In this document: positions 47,503 through 58,525 of the stretch, one piece after another
Layout: each line of letters begins with the position of its first letter
Position numbering within the stretch: position 1 is the stretch's first letter
Origin: Peromyscus leucopus
Lineage: Eukaryota > Chordata > Mammalia > Rodentia > Cricetidae
DNA length: 64,000 nucleotides
Direction: 5' to 3'
Assembly (NCBI RefSeq): GCF_004664715.2
Contig: NC_051069.1
Coordinates: forward strand, 69,834,647-69,898,646
Program-made: the position numbers and the translations under genes
The notes under the pieces: generated by a model
Databases searched by the model: none
Told to the model about the DNA's origin: nothing
The model's input: only the letters and a program-made list of their open reading frames with translations

Positions 47503-47853
47503 TGTCTTGGTTACTTTTCTATTTTTGTGATAAAAAACCGTGACCAAAGTAACTTAGAGAAGAAAATGTTTGTCTGTAGCTTACAGTTTCAGGGAGTGAG
47601 AATCCGTGACCATCATTGAGGCAGCGTGGCAGCAGGCAGTCAAGCATGATGCTGGAGCAGTAGCTCAGAGTGTCTATCTTGAGCTCCAAGCACAAGGCAG
47701 AGAGAGCTCACTGGGAATGGCATGGGTTTTTGAAACCTCAAAGCTGCCCCTTGTGACATACTTCCAATTTCTCCCCAAACAGTTCCATTAACTGGGGGAC
47801 CAAGTATTCAAATGGATGAGCCTATGGTGGCCATTCTCGTTCAAACCACCACA
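47503..47853 (-). mobile_element. ORR1-type (MaLR) solo LTR, antisense
   Basis: Antisense ORR1-like order: TGTCTTGGTTACTTTTCTAT, CCGTGACCAAAGTAACTTAG, TAGCTTACAGTTTCAGGGAG, GATGCTGGAGCAGTAGCTCA, ACCTCAAAGCTGCCCCTTGT, GACATACTTCC, AGTATTCAAATGGATGAGCC, TATGGTGGCCATTCTCG and the end TTCAAACCACCACA. Confidence 0.85.
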
Positions 47854-47914
47854 AGAGTAATGTGTGATGATTATATCTTTGTATTCTACAGCAACTGTGG
47901 CGTAGGCACTGGAG

Positions 47915-48165
47915 TTGTCAAGCACAGGAATGACAAGAAAAGACTTCCAATCACAGTAGGACTATTATGGCTGTGGTGTGAGCACAGATTTGAGTGGGAG
48001 AGATAGGAGGTCTAGAAGGAAGAATTGAGACAATGGTGGTGACAAGACCAGAGTTGTGGAACTAGCTGTAGTCCAGCAAGGTACCTTTTAAAGTGTGTTT
48101 TGGAGGTAGCACCAACACTTAGAGACAGGTTGATGGTTTGTGTCAAAGATGTCTTCCAGTGACAT
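47915..48165. mobile_element. Very old repeat, same type as 40640-41625
   Basis: Purine-rich words such as AGGACTATTATGGCTGTGGT, GAGAGATAGGAGGTCTAG, GAGACAATGGTGGTGACAAG, TTTTGGAGGTAGCACCAACA fit another portion of the same old mammal-wide repeat. Recognition is by pattern only. Confidence 0.4.
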
Positions 48166-48344
48166 TGAAATGCTCTGTTGAGCCTAAGGGAAGGTTTGCG
48201 TCAGATGAGTTTGGTCATTTCACTTACATGCCAAGCCCACCACTCCTTCATACAGCCCTTAGTGCCACTCCTTTCCTGCTGTGGTAACTTTCCAGAACTC
48301 CTCAGTGGATTCCACAGAGCCCATAAAAAATGACTATTCTGAAT

Positions 48345-48625
48345 AAGTCCTGGTCCCATTGCTGGGTACATGAACTGACTTTTTAGAGCCCATTCCTTAG
48401 GCTGTGATGCCTTACTCAGCCTTGATGCAAGGAAGAGGGGCTCGGTCCAGCCCCAACTTGGTTTGTCAGCCTGCGTTGACTACCCGAGGGTGGCCTTATC
48501 CTTTAGGAGGAGGGAATGGGGGAGATGGGGGGATGTGGGGGTGGGAGAAGGGGAGGGAGTGAGAACAGGGGTTGGTACATAAAAGGAAAGAATTTTTTTT
48601 TAAAAGAAAAAATTATATATAAAAA
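48345..48625 (+). mobile_element. Rodent L1 3' end fragment
   Basis: TTTTTAGAGCCCATTCCTTA, GGCTGTGATGCCTTACTCAG, CCTTGATGCAAGGAAGAGGG, GCTCGGTCCAGCCCC, a G-rich stretch, then GGGTTGGTACATAAAAGGAA and an A-rich tail. Same terminus type as 23012-23249. Confidence 0.65.
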
Positions 48626-49184
48626 ATAGACTACTGTGATAATAGAGCCAGAATCCCTGATTACAATTTTTCTTTTGATCTTATGCTGACCTAGGTCATA
48701 TCCAAAGTTTTACTAGCCATTATATTCTTTATGGTAGACTTTTGGGTAGTCATTTCAGCATGTAAATGATGAGTGCTATGGTAGCTCTTGTGTGTTACAT
48801 AATTTTTGTGGGTTACTTCTTAACTCCTTCTGGCAGCTTTACAGCAGAATTCCTTTTATTACAATGGTCCCACAGTTAAGAAAAACAAGAGCCTGAAAAG
48901 TTAAAGCATTAACCTCACATAACCATAGTTAGTAATGAGTATGAAGAAAAAGTTGTACATGGTCTTGATTCTAAAAGCTCCCATGTAGCAGAATTACATT
49001 GAACTATTTTGTTCAAAGTAAGAGTGTGTCTGTTTCACTTTTCAATCATCTTGTTGAAGTTACCCATATGAAGAATAAAAATACTTATTTGATAAGGGTT
49101 AGCAATAGATGATATCATTGCTACCTATATACTAAATGAGTTCAAAATCCATAGTTATAAATAGTAGGAATTTATATCGATGCA
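48626..49184. other. No gene; unassigned
   Basis: Nothing recognised. Confidence 0.4.
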
Positions 49185-49640
49185 AACATTTGAGAAAATA
49201 TTATACCTGTTCCTCAAAGAATTAAAAAACAGAACTTCCATATGATACAGCAATTCCTCTTCTAGGTTTATAGCTGAACATAATTAAATTAGTGCATTGA
49301 AGAGACACCTTTATCTCGATGTTCATTGTGGTGCTAGTAATGGCAACAAAGCCATGGAATTAATCAGTGCATGTATATATAAAGAAAATGTTGTGTATGT
49401 ACATGTTAGATTTTGAAAAGACCCTGTTATTTCAAGACAATGAATGATCTTAGATGACATGTTAAGTGAAAGAAACCATGCACAAAAGTACCTGCTGATC
49501 TCACTTGTCTTTAGAGTTTAACTAAAAATGTTGAACTCACAAAAAGTAAAGCGTGTGATGTGCCCACAGGCAGGGCATGGGTGGGGGGGATGGCTATCAT
49601 CAGAGGCTAAGGTAAGAGACTGTAAAGGGATACAAAATTT
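49185..49640 (+). mobile_element. Old mammalian L1 3' end
   Basis: TCCTCAAAGAATTAAAAAAC, AGAACTTCCATATGATACAG, CAATTCCTCTTCTAGGTTTA, GTTCATTGTGGTGCTAGTAA, TGGCAACAAAGCCATGGAA, ATGTTAAGTGAAAGAAACC, ATGCACAAAAGTACC, AGAGGCTAAGGTAAGAG. The order fits the end of an L1M-like element. Confidence 0.65.
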
Positions 49641-51110
49641 ACCCAGAGGAGAAAAGCCCAAGAGTTAGGATAATTTCTAGATTAACCCAGACTCAAAAAA
49701 AGAAAAAAACAAAAAAAAACAAAAACCAAACACCACGTATTTTCTTTCATTTGCCAGTCCTAGATTTTCATTTACTTGTGTGTCTATTTGCATGTTGATA
49801 ATCTAGAAGAAGGGAAAAGAAGATTTTAAGAAAAAGAATAAATAAAGGAATGCATATGGCATGCGAGTGGAAAGGGAACTGGGAAGGCAGGGAAGGATGA
49901 GAATGAGCTAGAAAAGTGTGTGAGAGGATGAGCTACAAGAACAGTGTTAGCGAAAGTGCCAGAATGGAACACATTACTTTGCTTGCTAATTATAAGTCAA
50001 GTAAAAACAGAAAAATAAAAGATATACATGTTCTCACTAGACAAATGAAAAGTACATGGGATAATACAGATATAAATTAGCTTGATTTAGCCATTCCATA
50101 ATGTGAAAGTAGTTCAAAGCATTATGTTACATGTGATAATTACATACAATTTCATTTGTCAATTAAAATAGATGGATAAAAGTATAAAATATTTTAAAAG
50201 AAATATGCACACATATTTGTGTATTTATAAACATACACAAACTATGCTTTCCACAGAGCTTCAAAACTGGAGGCTATGGGTCTGCAGTTATTTTAAGAAA
50301 TAAAGCATCACTTGCTCATTTATAAAAAAGAAATACCTACTGTGATGGATTAATATCCAGGAAACAACTAATAAAAAGTGCTCGACTAAGTGTTTATTTC
50401 CAAATAACCTAGTTTTCATGGGGAAGTGGTATGGGGCTAATTGCAAATGCCAATATTGAAATAGCTGCTCCATTTGGGAGTAAAGAACATTGAGTAACTG
50501 GACTGATGGGATAATGTGACATTTTCCATTGGGCTTCCCACATTCTAAATTGTATTGTCTTAAACTCCTGCTGGGGTAATTTAGATTATGAGCTATCAAA
50601 GCTCCAGCACCCAGGTATTTTTTTTAATAGAAAATAAAGTTCAAAAGTAAAAACATCTGTGCCTTTGTACATTTCTTAGATGCTTTAATTTCTATTTTAA
50701 AGTTTACCACAAGTGTTATTATGTTGCACAGATAATGACAATATTGTCATTAGCCCATCATCCATTTTCCTTCCTTTTATTATGAGATGTGGTTTAACAA
50801 GGACTTTATGTTACTTAGAAGAAAAGCATTATTACTATGATGTTGTTGTTGATAGTGATGATGATGATTACAATGTTTTCAGTATATCCTTCCTTTGCAA
50901 GACAAAAAAAATACCCAAAGAATAGATCTATTCTCTCCCCAACTCTCTCTTCCTGTCTTTCGCTTCTCTATCTCTGAGTCACATGCATTTCAATAGCGCA
51001 GCCTGTGGATATTAGGACCACAGCATACTCATTCATTACAAATTTAGAATGTGGAAGTTATTACTTTTTATAGCTTAAAGAGCAGGGAGTGTGTTGTTTT
51101 TTTACATCTT
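49641..51110. other. No gene; A-rich patch, otherwise unassigned
   Basis: An A-rich patch at about 49696-49730. The 103-codon minus frame at 50288-50599 has no domain or exon context. A short GATGAT patch lies at 50856-50868. Confidence 0.4.
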
Positions 51111-51360
51111 ATAGCTCACACTTACCTAAGGTTTATGTGCCAGGCACCATTCAAACTATTTTACATATACAAGCACTGTTCTGCTTTGCATACATGATCA
51201 CAGTTCTGTTTTCCATACAGATCATTACTCTGTTTTACACATATAGACTCTGTCCCAGTTGTTTGACAGATACAGGCACTAATTGGTTTTCCACATACAG
51301 TCGCTATTCTAACTGTTTTGCATAGATTACTTGACTTAAAATCCATGCTATGAAATTTCA
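51111..51360 (+). mobile_element. MIR-like SINE with internal expansion
   Basis: The start TTATGTGCCAGGCACCATTC, AAACTATTTTACATATA and the end TTACTTGACTTAAAATCC, CATGCTATGAAA are where MIR-type elements have 'gtgccaggcactgt...tttacat' and 'aactcatttaatcc...ccctatga'. Between them lies a tandem expansion. Assignment is by word order only. Confidence 0.5.
51141..51327. repeat. Degenerate 7-unit tandem repeat (25-29 bp)
   Basis: Units start near 51141, 51170, 51196, 51221, 51247, 51274 and 51301. Each follows the pattern (ca)GGCACtgTTCTgnTTTTnCATACAg with drift. The unit equals the MIR-like segment at its left edge, so it looks like local amplification of a piece of the SINE. The open frames over it (51089-51325 and the minus frame 51161-51592) are consequences of the repeat. 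Confidence 0.75.
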
Positions 51361-52040
51361 CCCTATGAAATACATAAATATCCCAAAGACAGAAAACAAA
51401 GATCAGGAGCACTGCCATGAGCCCATGATCCGTGGAACTGTGTAGTTTCTTCTGGGCTGGAGCAAGCTGCACTGGATCCCACATTCTATTGTGTCTTGAC
51501 ATTTTTAGTAATTTCAAACTGGAAATCATACAATTTAAACTTGTATGAGGACCTAGGAGATGAGTACTGTGATCAGAAATGCAGAAGAGCAAAAGAAGAC
51601 AAACACCAAATCACACAAATTATGTAGCTGACAGAGGCTCTGAGACTTAGATTTTTCGTTGTCTACAGCAAGTTGTCTGACCACAGATTCCATGTCACTA
51701 ACCCAATACTATACAGGTGATCCAGAATGATGATTCACTTTCTGAAAGTGTCTATTTAATGTCAGTTGAATGCATTCACATTCAGTGGAAGTAATGATTC
51801 TTGGAGGCAAATTTGTCTCATGAACATATAAGGAAACTAAGGAGCTTGAAAGTTTATAAACTCAAAGATGGTCAGACCTCTAGTTTACTTTTCCAAGACA
51901 GGTTGTCTTTGTTATTAATCTTTCTACTTTCTTGGAAGTCCCTATTAAGACTGAATGTTGTTGTTGGAGATTAACAGGATGAATAAAGACATAAGCAGTG
52001 AGGGTATACCTTTTGCTTTGGGAAATTAAATTTTATAATA
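51361..52040. other. No gene; possible MIR traces
   Basis: Words such as AGAGGCTCTGAGACTTAG and AGGAAACTAAGGAGCTTG hint at old MIR pieces near 51630 and 51830, too weak to call. Confidence 0.4.
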
Positions 52041-52283
52041 TGCTGTGGGATGGTCTTTCTGTACACTGTGAATATGTGTTGCTACTATTGGCTAGTAAAG
52101 AAGCTGTGTTGGCCTATAGTAAGTCAGGATAAGAGCCAGGCAGGAAATCCAAGAGAGATACTGGGAAGAAGAGCAGAGTTGGGGCAGACGCCAACCCACT
52201 GCCCAAGGAGCAACAAGATGCCAGCAGACCGGTAATGCCACGGCCATGTGACAACACACAGATTAATAGAAATGGGTAGTTTC
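52041..52283 (+). mobile_element. Truncated class II ERV LTR, sense
   Basis: Starts TGCTGTGGGATGGTCTTTCT, like the minus-strand start of the provirus LTR (TGCTGTGGGACGGTC). It then has TGTTGCTACTATTGGC, GGCAGGAAATCCAAG, CGGTAATGCCACGGCC and AGATTAATAGAAATGGGT. The 3' end is missing and no duplication is seen. Confidence 0.7.
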
Positions 52284-52398
52284 TATGGAAGTGCCACCCA
52301 CTAATACTGTGGGGGATGGGAAGGTGAGAGGTGAGATGTTTGGGAGCTTGCATCTGAAGCTCTGCCATATGCTCTAGTGTTGCTGCACATAGGATTCC

Positions 52399-52883
52399 TG
52401 TAGCACGAATCTTAAAAGTTTTTATTAATAAAAACAAACCTGGAGGTAGGTATTGGGGTGAATGCTGGAAGATCAGAGAAGCAGAAAAAGCCACAACCAC
52501 CTTACCTTGCTAGTTCCTCAGCTGATTCTGTTTCCTCAGATTGGAAGCCTCTGAGTCCTCATCCAGAATAAATCTCAGCTCAACTGTGCTGCTCAAAGCC
52601 TAAAAGCATAACTAGGCTCTAATTCCTAGTCCTCATGCCTTATATACCTTTCTGCTTTCTGCCATCACTCCCTGGGATTAAAGGCTCACTCCCTGGGATT
52701 AAAGGTATGAGTCATCATGCCTGGCTGTTTCCAGTGTGGCCTTGAACTCACTGGAATGCTAGGATTAAAGGCATGTGCTACCACTGCCTAACCTCTACGT
52801 TTAATATTATGGCTGTTCTGTTCTCAGACCCCATATAAGTTTATTAGGGTGCACAATATTTTGGGGAACACAATATCACCACA
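52399..52883 (-). mobile_element. Solo class II ERV LTR with B1-derived segments
   Basis: A perfect 6-bp duplication GATTCC flanks it (52393-52398 and 52884-52889). Ends are TGTAGCACGAATC and ATATCACCACA on the plus strand. On the minus strand it begins TGTGGTGATATTGTG, followed by CCTAATAAACTT, and has GGTATATAAGGCATGAGG as a likely TATA region. Two B1-like pieces (GGGATTAAAGGTATGAG at 52696-52712 and GGATTAAAGGCATGTGC at 52762-52778) and a 22-bp internal duplication (CACTCCCTGGGATTAAAGG twice, about 52666-52709) lie in the body. The minus-strand frame at 52114-52500 only crosses into it. Confidence 0.93.
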
Positions 52884-52889
52884 GATTCC

Positions 52890-54507
52890 TCTGAATCTCT
52901 TCCTTTAAATTTCAAGCAAATTTGTATCTTACTTTATGCAGACTCTATTAGTTTTACAATTAAAAATATCTGCTGAACGTCACTTTGGGACTTGCACATA
53001 CACCCTGGAAGCTCTGATGTGGGTAAAATTAAATGTAAGCAGCCTGCTGTATTTGAGTCAGCTCAGATTTTTAAGCAGTTCCTTCTTCTATCATAGTAAA
53101 AGCTCCCTAAATAACATAAAACACCCACCTCTTGCTCCTAACTGTTCCCTTTGCTCTGATTGGCAGTGTTTCTTGATTTCTTATCCCATCTCAACTCCAC
53201 TTCTACAAGGGTTACCATTTGCATTTTGGGTGAAAAAATTCTTTATTGTTCTAGATTGTGCCGAAACTGTCCCCTGTACTTCCTTCTATGCTGTGGAACA
53301 TTTAGCATCTCTAAACCTTGCCCTCTCGTTGCTTGCAGGCGCATAGTCACAGGGAGAAGTCCACACCTGCTCATTCTTTCCTTTCACCCTTAGGTGATGG
53401 CCCTTCTTCAAGTGGAGAATGAGTTTGTCCAAAAATTTCTGCTCCATAGTAATAGGTATATCAACCTTTTTGTTCACCAGTGGCTCTATTTATGAAACCT
53501 TGTGTGTGCCCTGCAGTGTTTTATTTGATTGTGGTGCATTGATCAACAGACCAGCCCTTTGAAATCCATAGTGTCTTATTTTCCCTATCACCTTACTTGT
53601 TTTTCACGGCTGCTCCTAGAAAAAAAACAACAAGGTTGTCTCATTTAATGCACCATTAAATTGTCCCCAGAATGATCAGATGCTTTCTTGTTCAAAAGTT
53701 ATAAGGGCATTGCTATTTATTTCTTAGTAATAAGGAACAAACATTTCTATCTGAGACGAGAGATCAAAACATTGGCCAAAATAATAAGAATATATTTTAA
53801 CCTTCGCTGTCAAATCTGAGCAGCTTAATAGATAAAATATCAGCAAAATACTGGTATCTAAAAGAGTGACTCAATTTGGTATACAAATGTGCAATTTCCC
53901 TGGAACTACTAGAATCAGTATGTTCTTTTGACGTGTTCATGTTCCATATATGTTTAGCTTTACTGGCTTTAAAGACATTGTCGAATGCTACTAGTAGCGG
54001 AAGAGAGTTTCTTCCAAATTCACAAATGAAATAGATGGGTAGAGGAGGATTTGCTGTTCAATTCTACTCTTTAGGAGAACAAGCACATAGATATTTAAAA
54101 AGAAAGCAGGGTGACAGAATGGTGGATATTAGGACAAAATGTTACTTTTTCTTCCTACCAGCAAATGCTACATGAGGATTTCAGAACTTCCAGTGGCTAG
54201 AAATACAACATTCTATGAATCCAACAGTCTTATAAAATCTATACTTGTTAGTTTAATTTTCAGAACAAAATGATGTCATCATCATTATCATGATTGTCAT
54301 TGTCATCTCCATTTCTATACGAAATGTACTAGAGAAACAACAGGTCATCTCATAGACAGACTCCAAATCCAGGGAGTATAGCCCTAGGATTTGTAGATTT
54401 CTATTCTAGTAAGTAACCAAGCATTGTTTTGATTGACAAATTGCTTGTTGTATTCAGTGTTGTCAAAGTTATGCAGTTTTTTCAGATTTTTAAGATTTTA
54501 TTTTTAA

Positions 54508-54509
<2 letters not shown>
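52890..54509. other. No gene; unassigned
   Basis: No repeat I can name except a possible MIR trace near 54240-54400. The 136-codon plus frame at 52936-53346 has no domain or exon context and overlaps other frames on both strands. Confidence 0.4.
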
Positions 54510-54562
<53 letters not shown>

Positions 54563-54717
54563 TGCATGGGAATGCAGGTGCTCATGGAGGCTAGAGGTGC
54601 TGAACTCCTTTGGAAGTGGACTTACAGGTGGCTGTGAGTCACCCTGTGAGGTGCTGAGAACCAAATTCAGGTCCTCTGCAAGGACCATGCTCTTAACTAT
54701 CAATCTTTTCAGCCCTG
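54510..54717 (-). mobile_element. B3-type SINE with (TG)n tail
   Basis: A TG run at 54510-54560 is the antisense CA tail. Then GGTGCTCATGGAGGCTAGAG, GTGGACTTACAGGTGGCTGT, GAGAACCAAATTCAGGTCCT, CTGCAAGGACCATGCTCTTA, AACTATCAATC, TTTTCAGCCC. It abuts the L1 directly. Confidence 0.85.
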
Positions 54718-57700
54718 TGGCTTTTGAAGCAAAAATACTCAACAAAATACTCACAAACGGAATCCAGGAATACATCAAAAAGATCATCTACCATGATCAC
54801 GTAGGTTTTATTCTAGAGATTCAGGATGGTTTAAAATGATAGGAAATCTGTCAATGTAATCCACCATATAAACAAACTGAAAGAAAAACAAAATAAAACA
54901 CATGGTCATCTCATTAGATGCTGAAAAAGCCTTTGGCAAAATCTAACATCCATTCTTGATAAAAGTCTACTCTCCATATCTATTCAATATAGTACTTGAA
55001 GTTTTAGCTAGAGCAATAAGACAACTAAAGGAAGCCGGGTAGTGGTGGTGCACGCCTTTAATCCCAGCACTTGGGAGGCAGAGCCAGGCGGATCTGTGTG
55101 AGTTCCAGGCCAGCCTGGTCTACAGAGTGAGATCCAGGACAGGCACCAAAACTACACAGAGAAACCCTGTCTGGAAAAACAAAAACAAAACAAAACAAAC
55201 AAACAAACAAACAAAAACAACTAAAGGAGATCAAGGGGATACATGTTGGAAAGGAAGGAGTCAAAGCATCTTTTTGCAGACAATGCATTAATGTACATAA
55301 GTTACCCTAAGAATTCTATCAGGAAACTTCTACAGCTGATAAACATCTTTAACAAAGTAGCCAGATACAAGAATAACTTAAAAAAAAAATCAGTAGTTCT
55401 CGAATCTGCGAATGACAAATGGGCTGAGAAAGCAATAAGGAAACATCACCCTTTACAATAGCCACAAATAATATAAACTATCTTGGGATAACACTAACCA
55501 AGCAAGTAAAAGACCTGTATGACAAGAACTCTAAGTCCCTGAAAAAAGAAATTGAAGAAGATATCAGAAGATGGAGAGATCTCCCATGCTCATGAATCGG
55601 TAGGATTAACAGTAAAAATGGTCATCCTACCAAAAGCAATTTACAGATTCAATGAAATTCTTATCAAAATTCCAACACAATTCTTTGTGGACCTAGAAAG
55701 AACAATACTCAATTTCATATGTAAAAACAAAAAGCCCAGGACAGCTAGAACAATCTTGTATAATGAAAGAGCTTCTAGAGGTATTCCTATCCCTGATTTC
55801 AAACTGTACTAGGTAATAAAAACTACATGGTACTGGCATAAAAACAGACAGGTAGATCAATGGAATCGAATTGAAGACCCATATGTAAATCCACACATGT
55901 ATGGACACCTGATTTTTGAGAAGCCAGAGCATACAATGGAAAAAAGATAGTGTCTTCAAAAAATGTTGCTGGTCCCACTGGATGTTGGTATGAAGAAGAA
56001 TGCAAATAGATCTCTATCACCCTGCACAAAACTCAAGTCCAAGTGGATCAAAGACATCAACATAAAATCTGATACACTGAACCTGATAGAAGAGAAATTG
56101 GGCAATAGCCTTGAATGCACTGATACAATGACAACTTTCTGAACAGAACACAAATAGCACAGGCACTAGATCAACAATTAATAAATGGGACCTCATGAAA
56201 CTGAAAAGCTTTTATAAGGCAACGGACACTGTCAATAGGACAAAATGGCAACCACAAAAGTGGGTAAAGATTTTCACCAACTCCACATCTGACAGTGGCT
56301 GATATCCAAAATACAAAATAACTCAAGAAATTAAACACCAACAAACTACATAATTCAATTAAAAATGGGGTACAGATCTAAACAGTGAATTCTCAACATA
56401 GGAAAGCAGAATGATTGAGAAACATTTAAAGAATGTTCAACATCCTTAGCCATTAGGGAAATGCAAACCAAAATGACTCTGAGATTCCATCTTATATCTG
56501 CCAGATGGCTAAGATCAAAAATACAAGTGACAGTTCATGCTGGCAAGGATGTAGAGCAAGGGGAACACTTGTCCACTGCTGTTGAAATTTCAAACTTAAA
56601 CAGCCACTTTGGAAATCAATATCATGGTTTCTCTGAAAATTGGGAATTGATCTACCTCAAGACTCAGCTATACCACTCCTGGGCATATACCCAAAGGACA
56701 TTCCATCCCATCACAAGGACACTTGCTCAGCTGTGTTCATAGAACTGGAAACATGTTCAGAAACTGGAAACAACCTAGATGCCCCTCAACTAAAGAATGT
56801 ATAGAAAAAGTGCTGTACATTTACACAATGCAGTATTACTCAGTTGTTAAAAACAATGTCATCATGAAATTTGCAGTCATGGAATTTGAAAAAAATCATC
56901 CTGGGTGATGTAACTCAGATTGAGAAAGATAAACATTGTGTGTATTCACTTATAAGTAGATATTAGCTGTAAACTAAAAGTTTAATAGTCATGCTAAGGT
57001 CCACAGAACCAGAGAGGCTAAATAACAAGGAGGACTTAAGGAGGGATGCAAGGATCTCCCTGGAAAGAGGTAATAGAATAGATTTTCCAGGGGAACTGGG
57101 GTGGGTATGGTTGAGAACAAGAGGGATCAAGTGAAGGGGAGAGGGATGGAGAAAATACTAGGAGAAATGACTGGATTTGGGGGACATTTTGGGGTGAAGT
57201 GGAACCCAAGTGCAATGGAGACTCCATGAAATCTACAAGAGTAACCCTAGGAAAAACTCCTAGTAATGGGGGATACAGAGCCAGAACAGGCCTTCTTTGT
57301 AACTAGGCAATTCAAATGGAGGCATTGGGACACCAACTTAGCCACAAATCTTTTGACCTACAGTTTTTACTGTCTGCAGAGTGTTCTGGAACTGGAACCT
57401 AGCAAAATCACCATTAACGAGATCAGAGAGACTTCATTCAGCAACTGATGGTAGCAGATACAGAGTCCCACAGCCAAACATTAGGTGGAGCTCAGAGAGT
57501 CCTGGGGAGAAGGTGGAAGAAGGATCGGAGGAACCAGAAGGGACACCAAGAGAACACAGTCCACAGAATCAACTGATTGGTATTCATGTGGACTCACAGA
57601 GATCAGGGAACCTGTAGGTCTGACCTAGGTTCTTTACATATATGTTATGGCCGAGTAATTGGGTGTTCTTGTGGGATTTCTAACAGTGGGAGTGGGGGCT

Positions 57701-57995
57701 GTCCCTGACTCTTTTGCTTGCTTGTGGGACACTTTTCCTTCTACTAGGTCACCTTGTCCAGCCTTGTTATGATGGTATGTGCTGGTCTTATTGTAGCATA
57801 TCATGCCATGTTTGGTTGATGTCCTTGGGTGACTTTCTCTGTTCAGAGAGGAGATGGGGTGGAGTGGGGGCTGGGGGTGGGGTTGGGGGAGAGGGGAGGT
57901 GGGAGGAATCTGGGGAAGGGGAGGGAGGTGAAACTGCGGTAGGGATGTATTATGTGAGAGAAGAATAAATATGAGGATTCTTAAAAATTAAAAAA
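54718..57995 (+). mobile_element. 5'-truncated rodent L1 (ORF2 end and 3' UTR)
   Basis: Begins TGGCTTTTGAAGCAAAAATA inside ORF2, runs through the reverse-transcriptase thumb region and the C-terminal part, and ends in a G-rich 3' UTR and an A-rich tail near 57995. A clear ORF2 piece is the frame 55552-55812, with residues such as [20 protein letters not shown] and a following [13 protein letters not shown]. Other landmarks are AATGCAAACCAAAATGACTC, GAGATTCCATCTTA, CTGGGCATATACCCAAAGGA and GCCCCTCAACTAAAGAATGT. Frameshifts and stops break it, so it cannot move. A B1 is inserted at 55034-55216. Confidence 0.95.
55034..55216 (+). mobile_element. B1 SINE, young, inserted in L1
   Basis: GCCGGGTAGTGGTGGTGCAC, GCCTTTAATCCCAGCACTTG, GGAGGCAGAGCCAGGCGGAT, GAGTTCCAGGCCAGCCTGG, ACACAGAGAAACCCTGTCTG and an A-rich tail with CAAA units. 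A duplication ACAACTAAAGGA flanks it (55021-55032 and 55217-55228), both copies being L1 sequence. Confidence 0.97.
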
Positions 57996-58111
57996 AATCT
58001 AACTTTATTGCAGTTACACATTTAATTTGACACATTTAATAGGTAGGGAATAGATTTCCTCAGTTCCAACACAATTTAATGTTATACTTTTAAATATAAT
58101 TAAAAATCATT

Positions 58112-58268
58112 TATGTTGTGTGCATGGTTGTGTACCAGGGCACATGTGTTGAGGTGAGAAAACAGCTTTTGGGAGCTGGTTCTCTCCTACCATGTGAGTT
58201 CTGGAGACCTAGTTCAAGTTGTCAGGCATGGTGGCAAGTACCCTTACCGACTCAGCTATCTCGCCAGC
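58112..58268 (-). mobile_element. B2/B3-family SINE
   Basis: Antisense: TGAGGTGAGAAAACAGC, GGAGCTGGTTCTCTCCTACC, ATGTGAGTTCTGGAGACC, GTCAGGCATGGTGGCAAGTA, CCCTTACCGACTCAGC, TATCTCGCCAGC. Confidence 0.8.
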
Positions 58269-58482
58269 ATTGAATTCTTTACTTTCGGAAAAGTGTTATT
58301 TTGTGGAAATTTTAATGCAGTGATATAACAATGAGTAGTTAGATTTTATTTCTCATAATTTTATTTTCCCAGGAGTATTGAGTTGAAGTGTGTGAAGAGA
58401 AAGAACCCTATTAGTTATCAAAAGAAATGAGTAAACCCAGAAAGAATTAAATTATAATATATTTAAATATATAACCATATAA

Positions 58483-58525
58483 TATATCATATCATATCAT
58501 ATCATATCATATCATATCACATCAT
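58483..58525. repeat. (ATATC)n pentanucleotide
   Basis: About eight ATATC/TATCA units with one CAC interruption. Confidence 0.95.

Noticed and set aside
52936..53346. 136-codon frame in unassigned DNA
   Set aside because: Overlapping frames on both strands, no domain, no splice signals that would make a consistent exon.
54429..54839. 136-codon plus-strand frame with a Val/Cys run
   Set aside because: The run is the translated TG microsatellite, and the rest is antisense B3 and L1.
55552..55812. Frame resembling a reverse-transcriptase-linked protein
   Set aside because: It is a fragment of L1 ORF2 in a broken element, so it is reported only as part of the L1.
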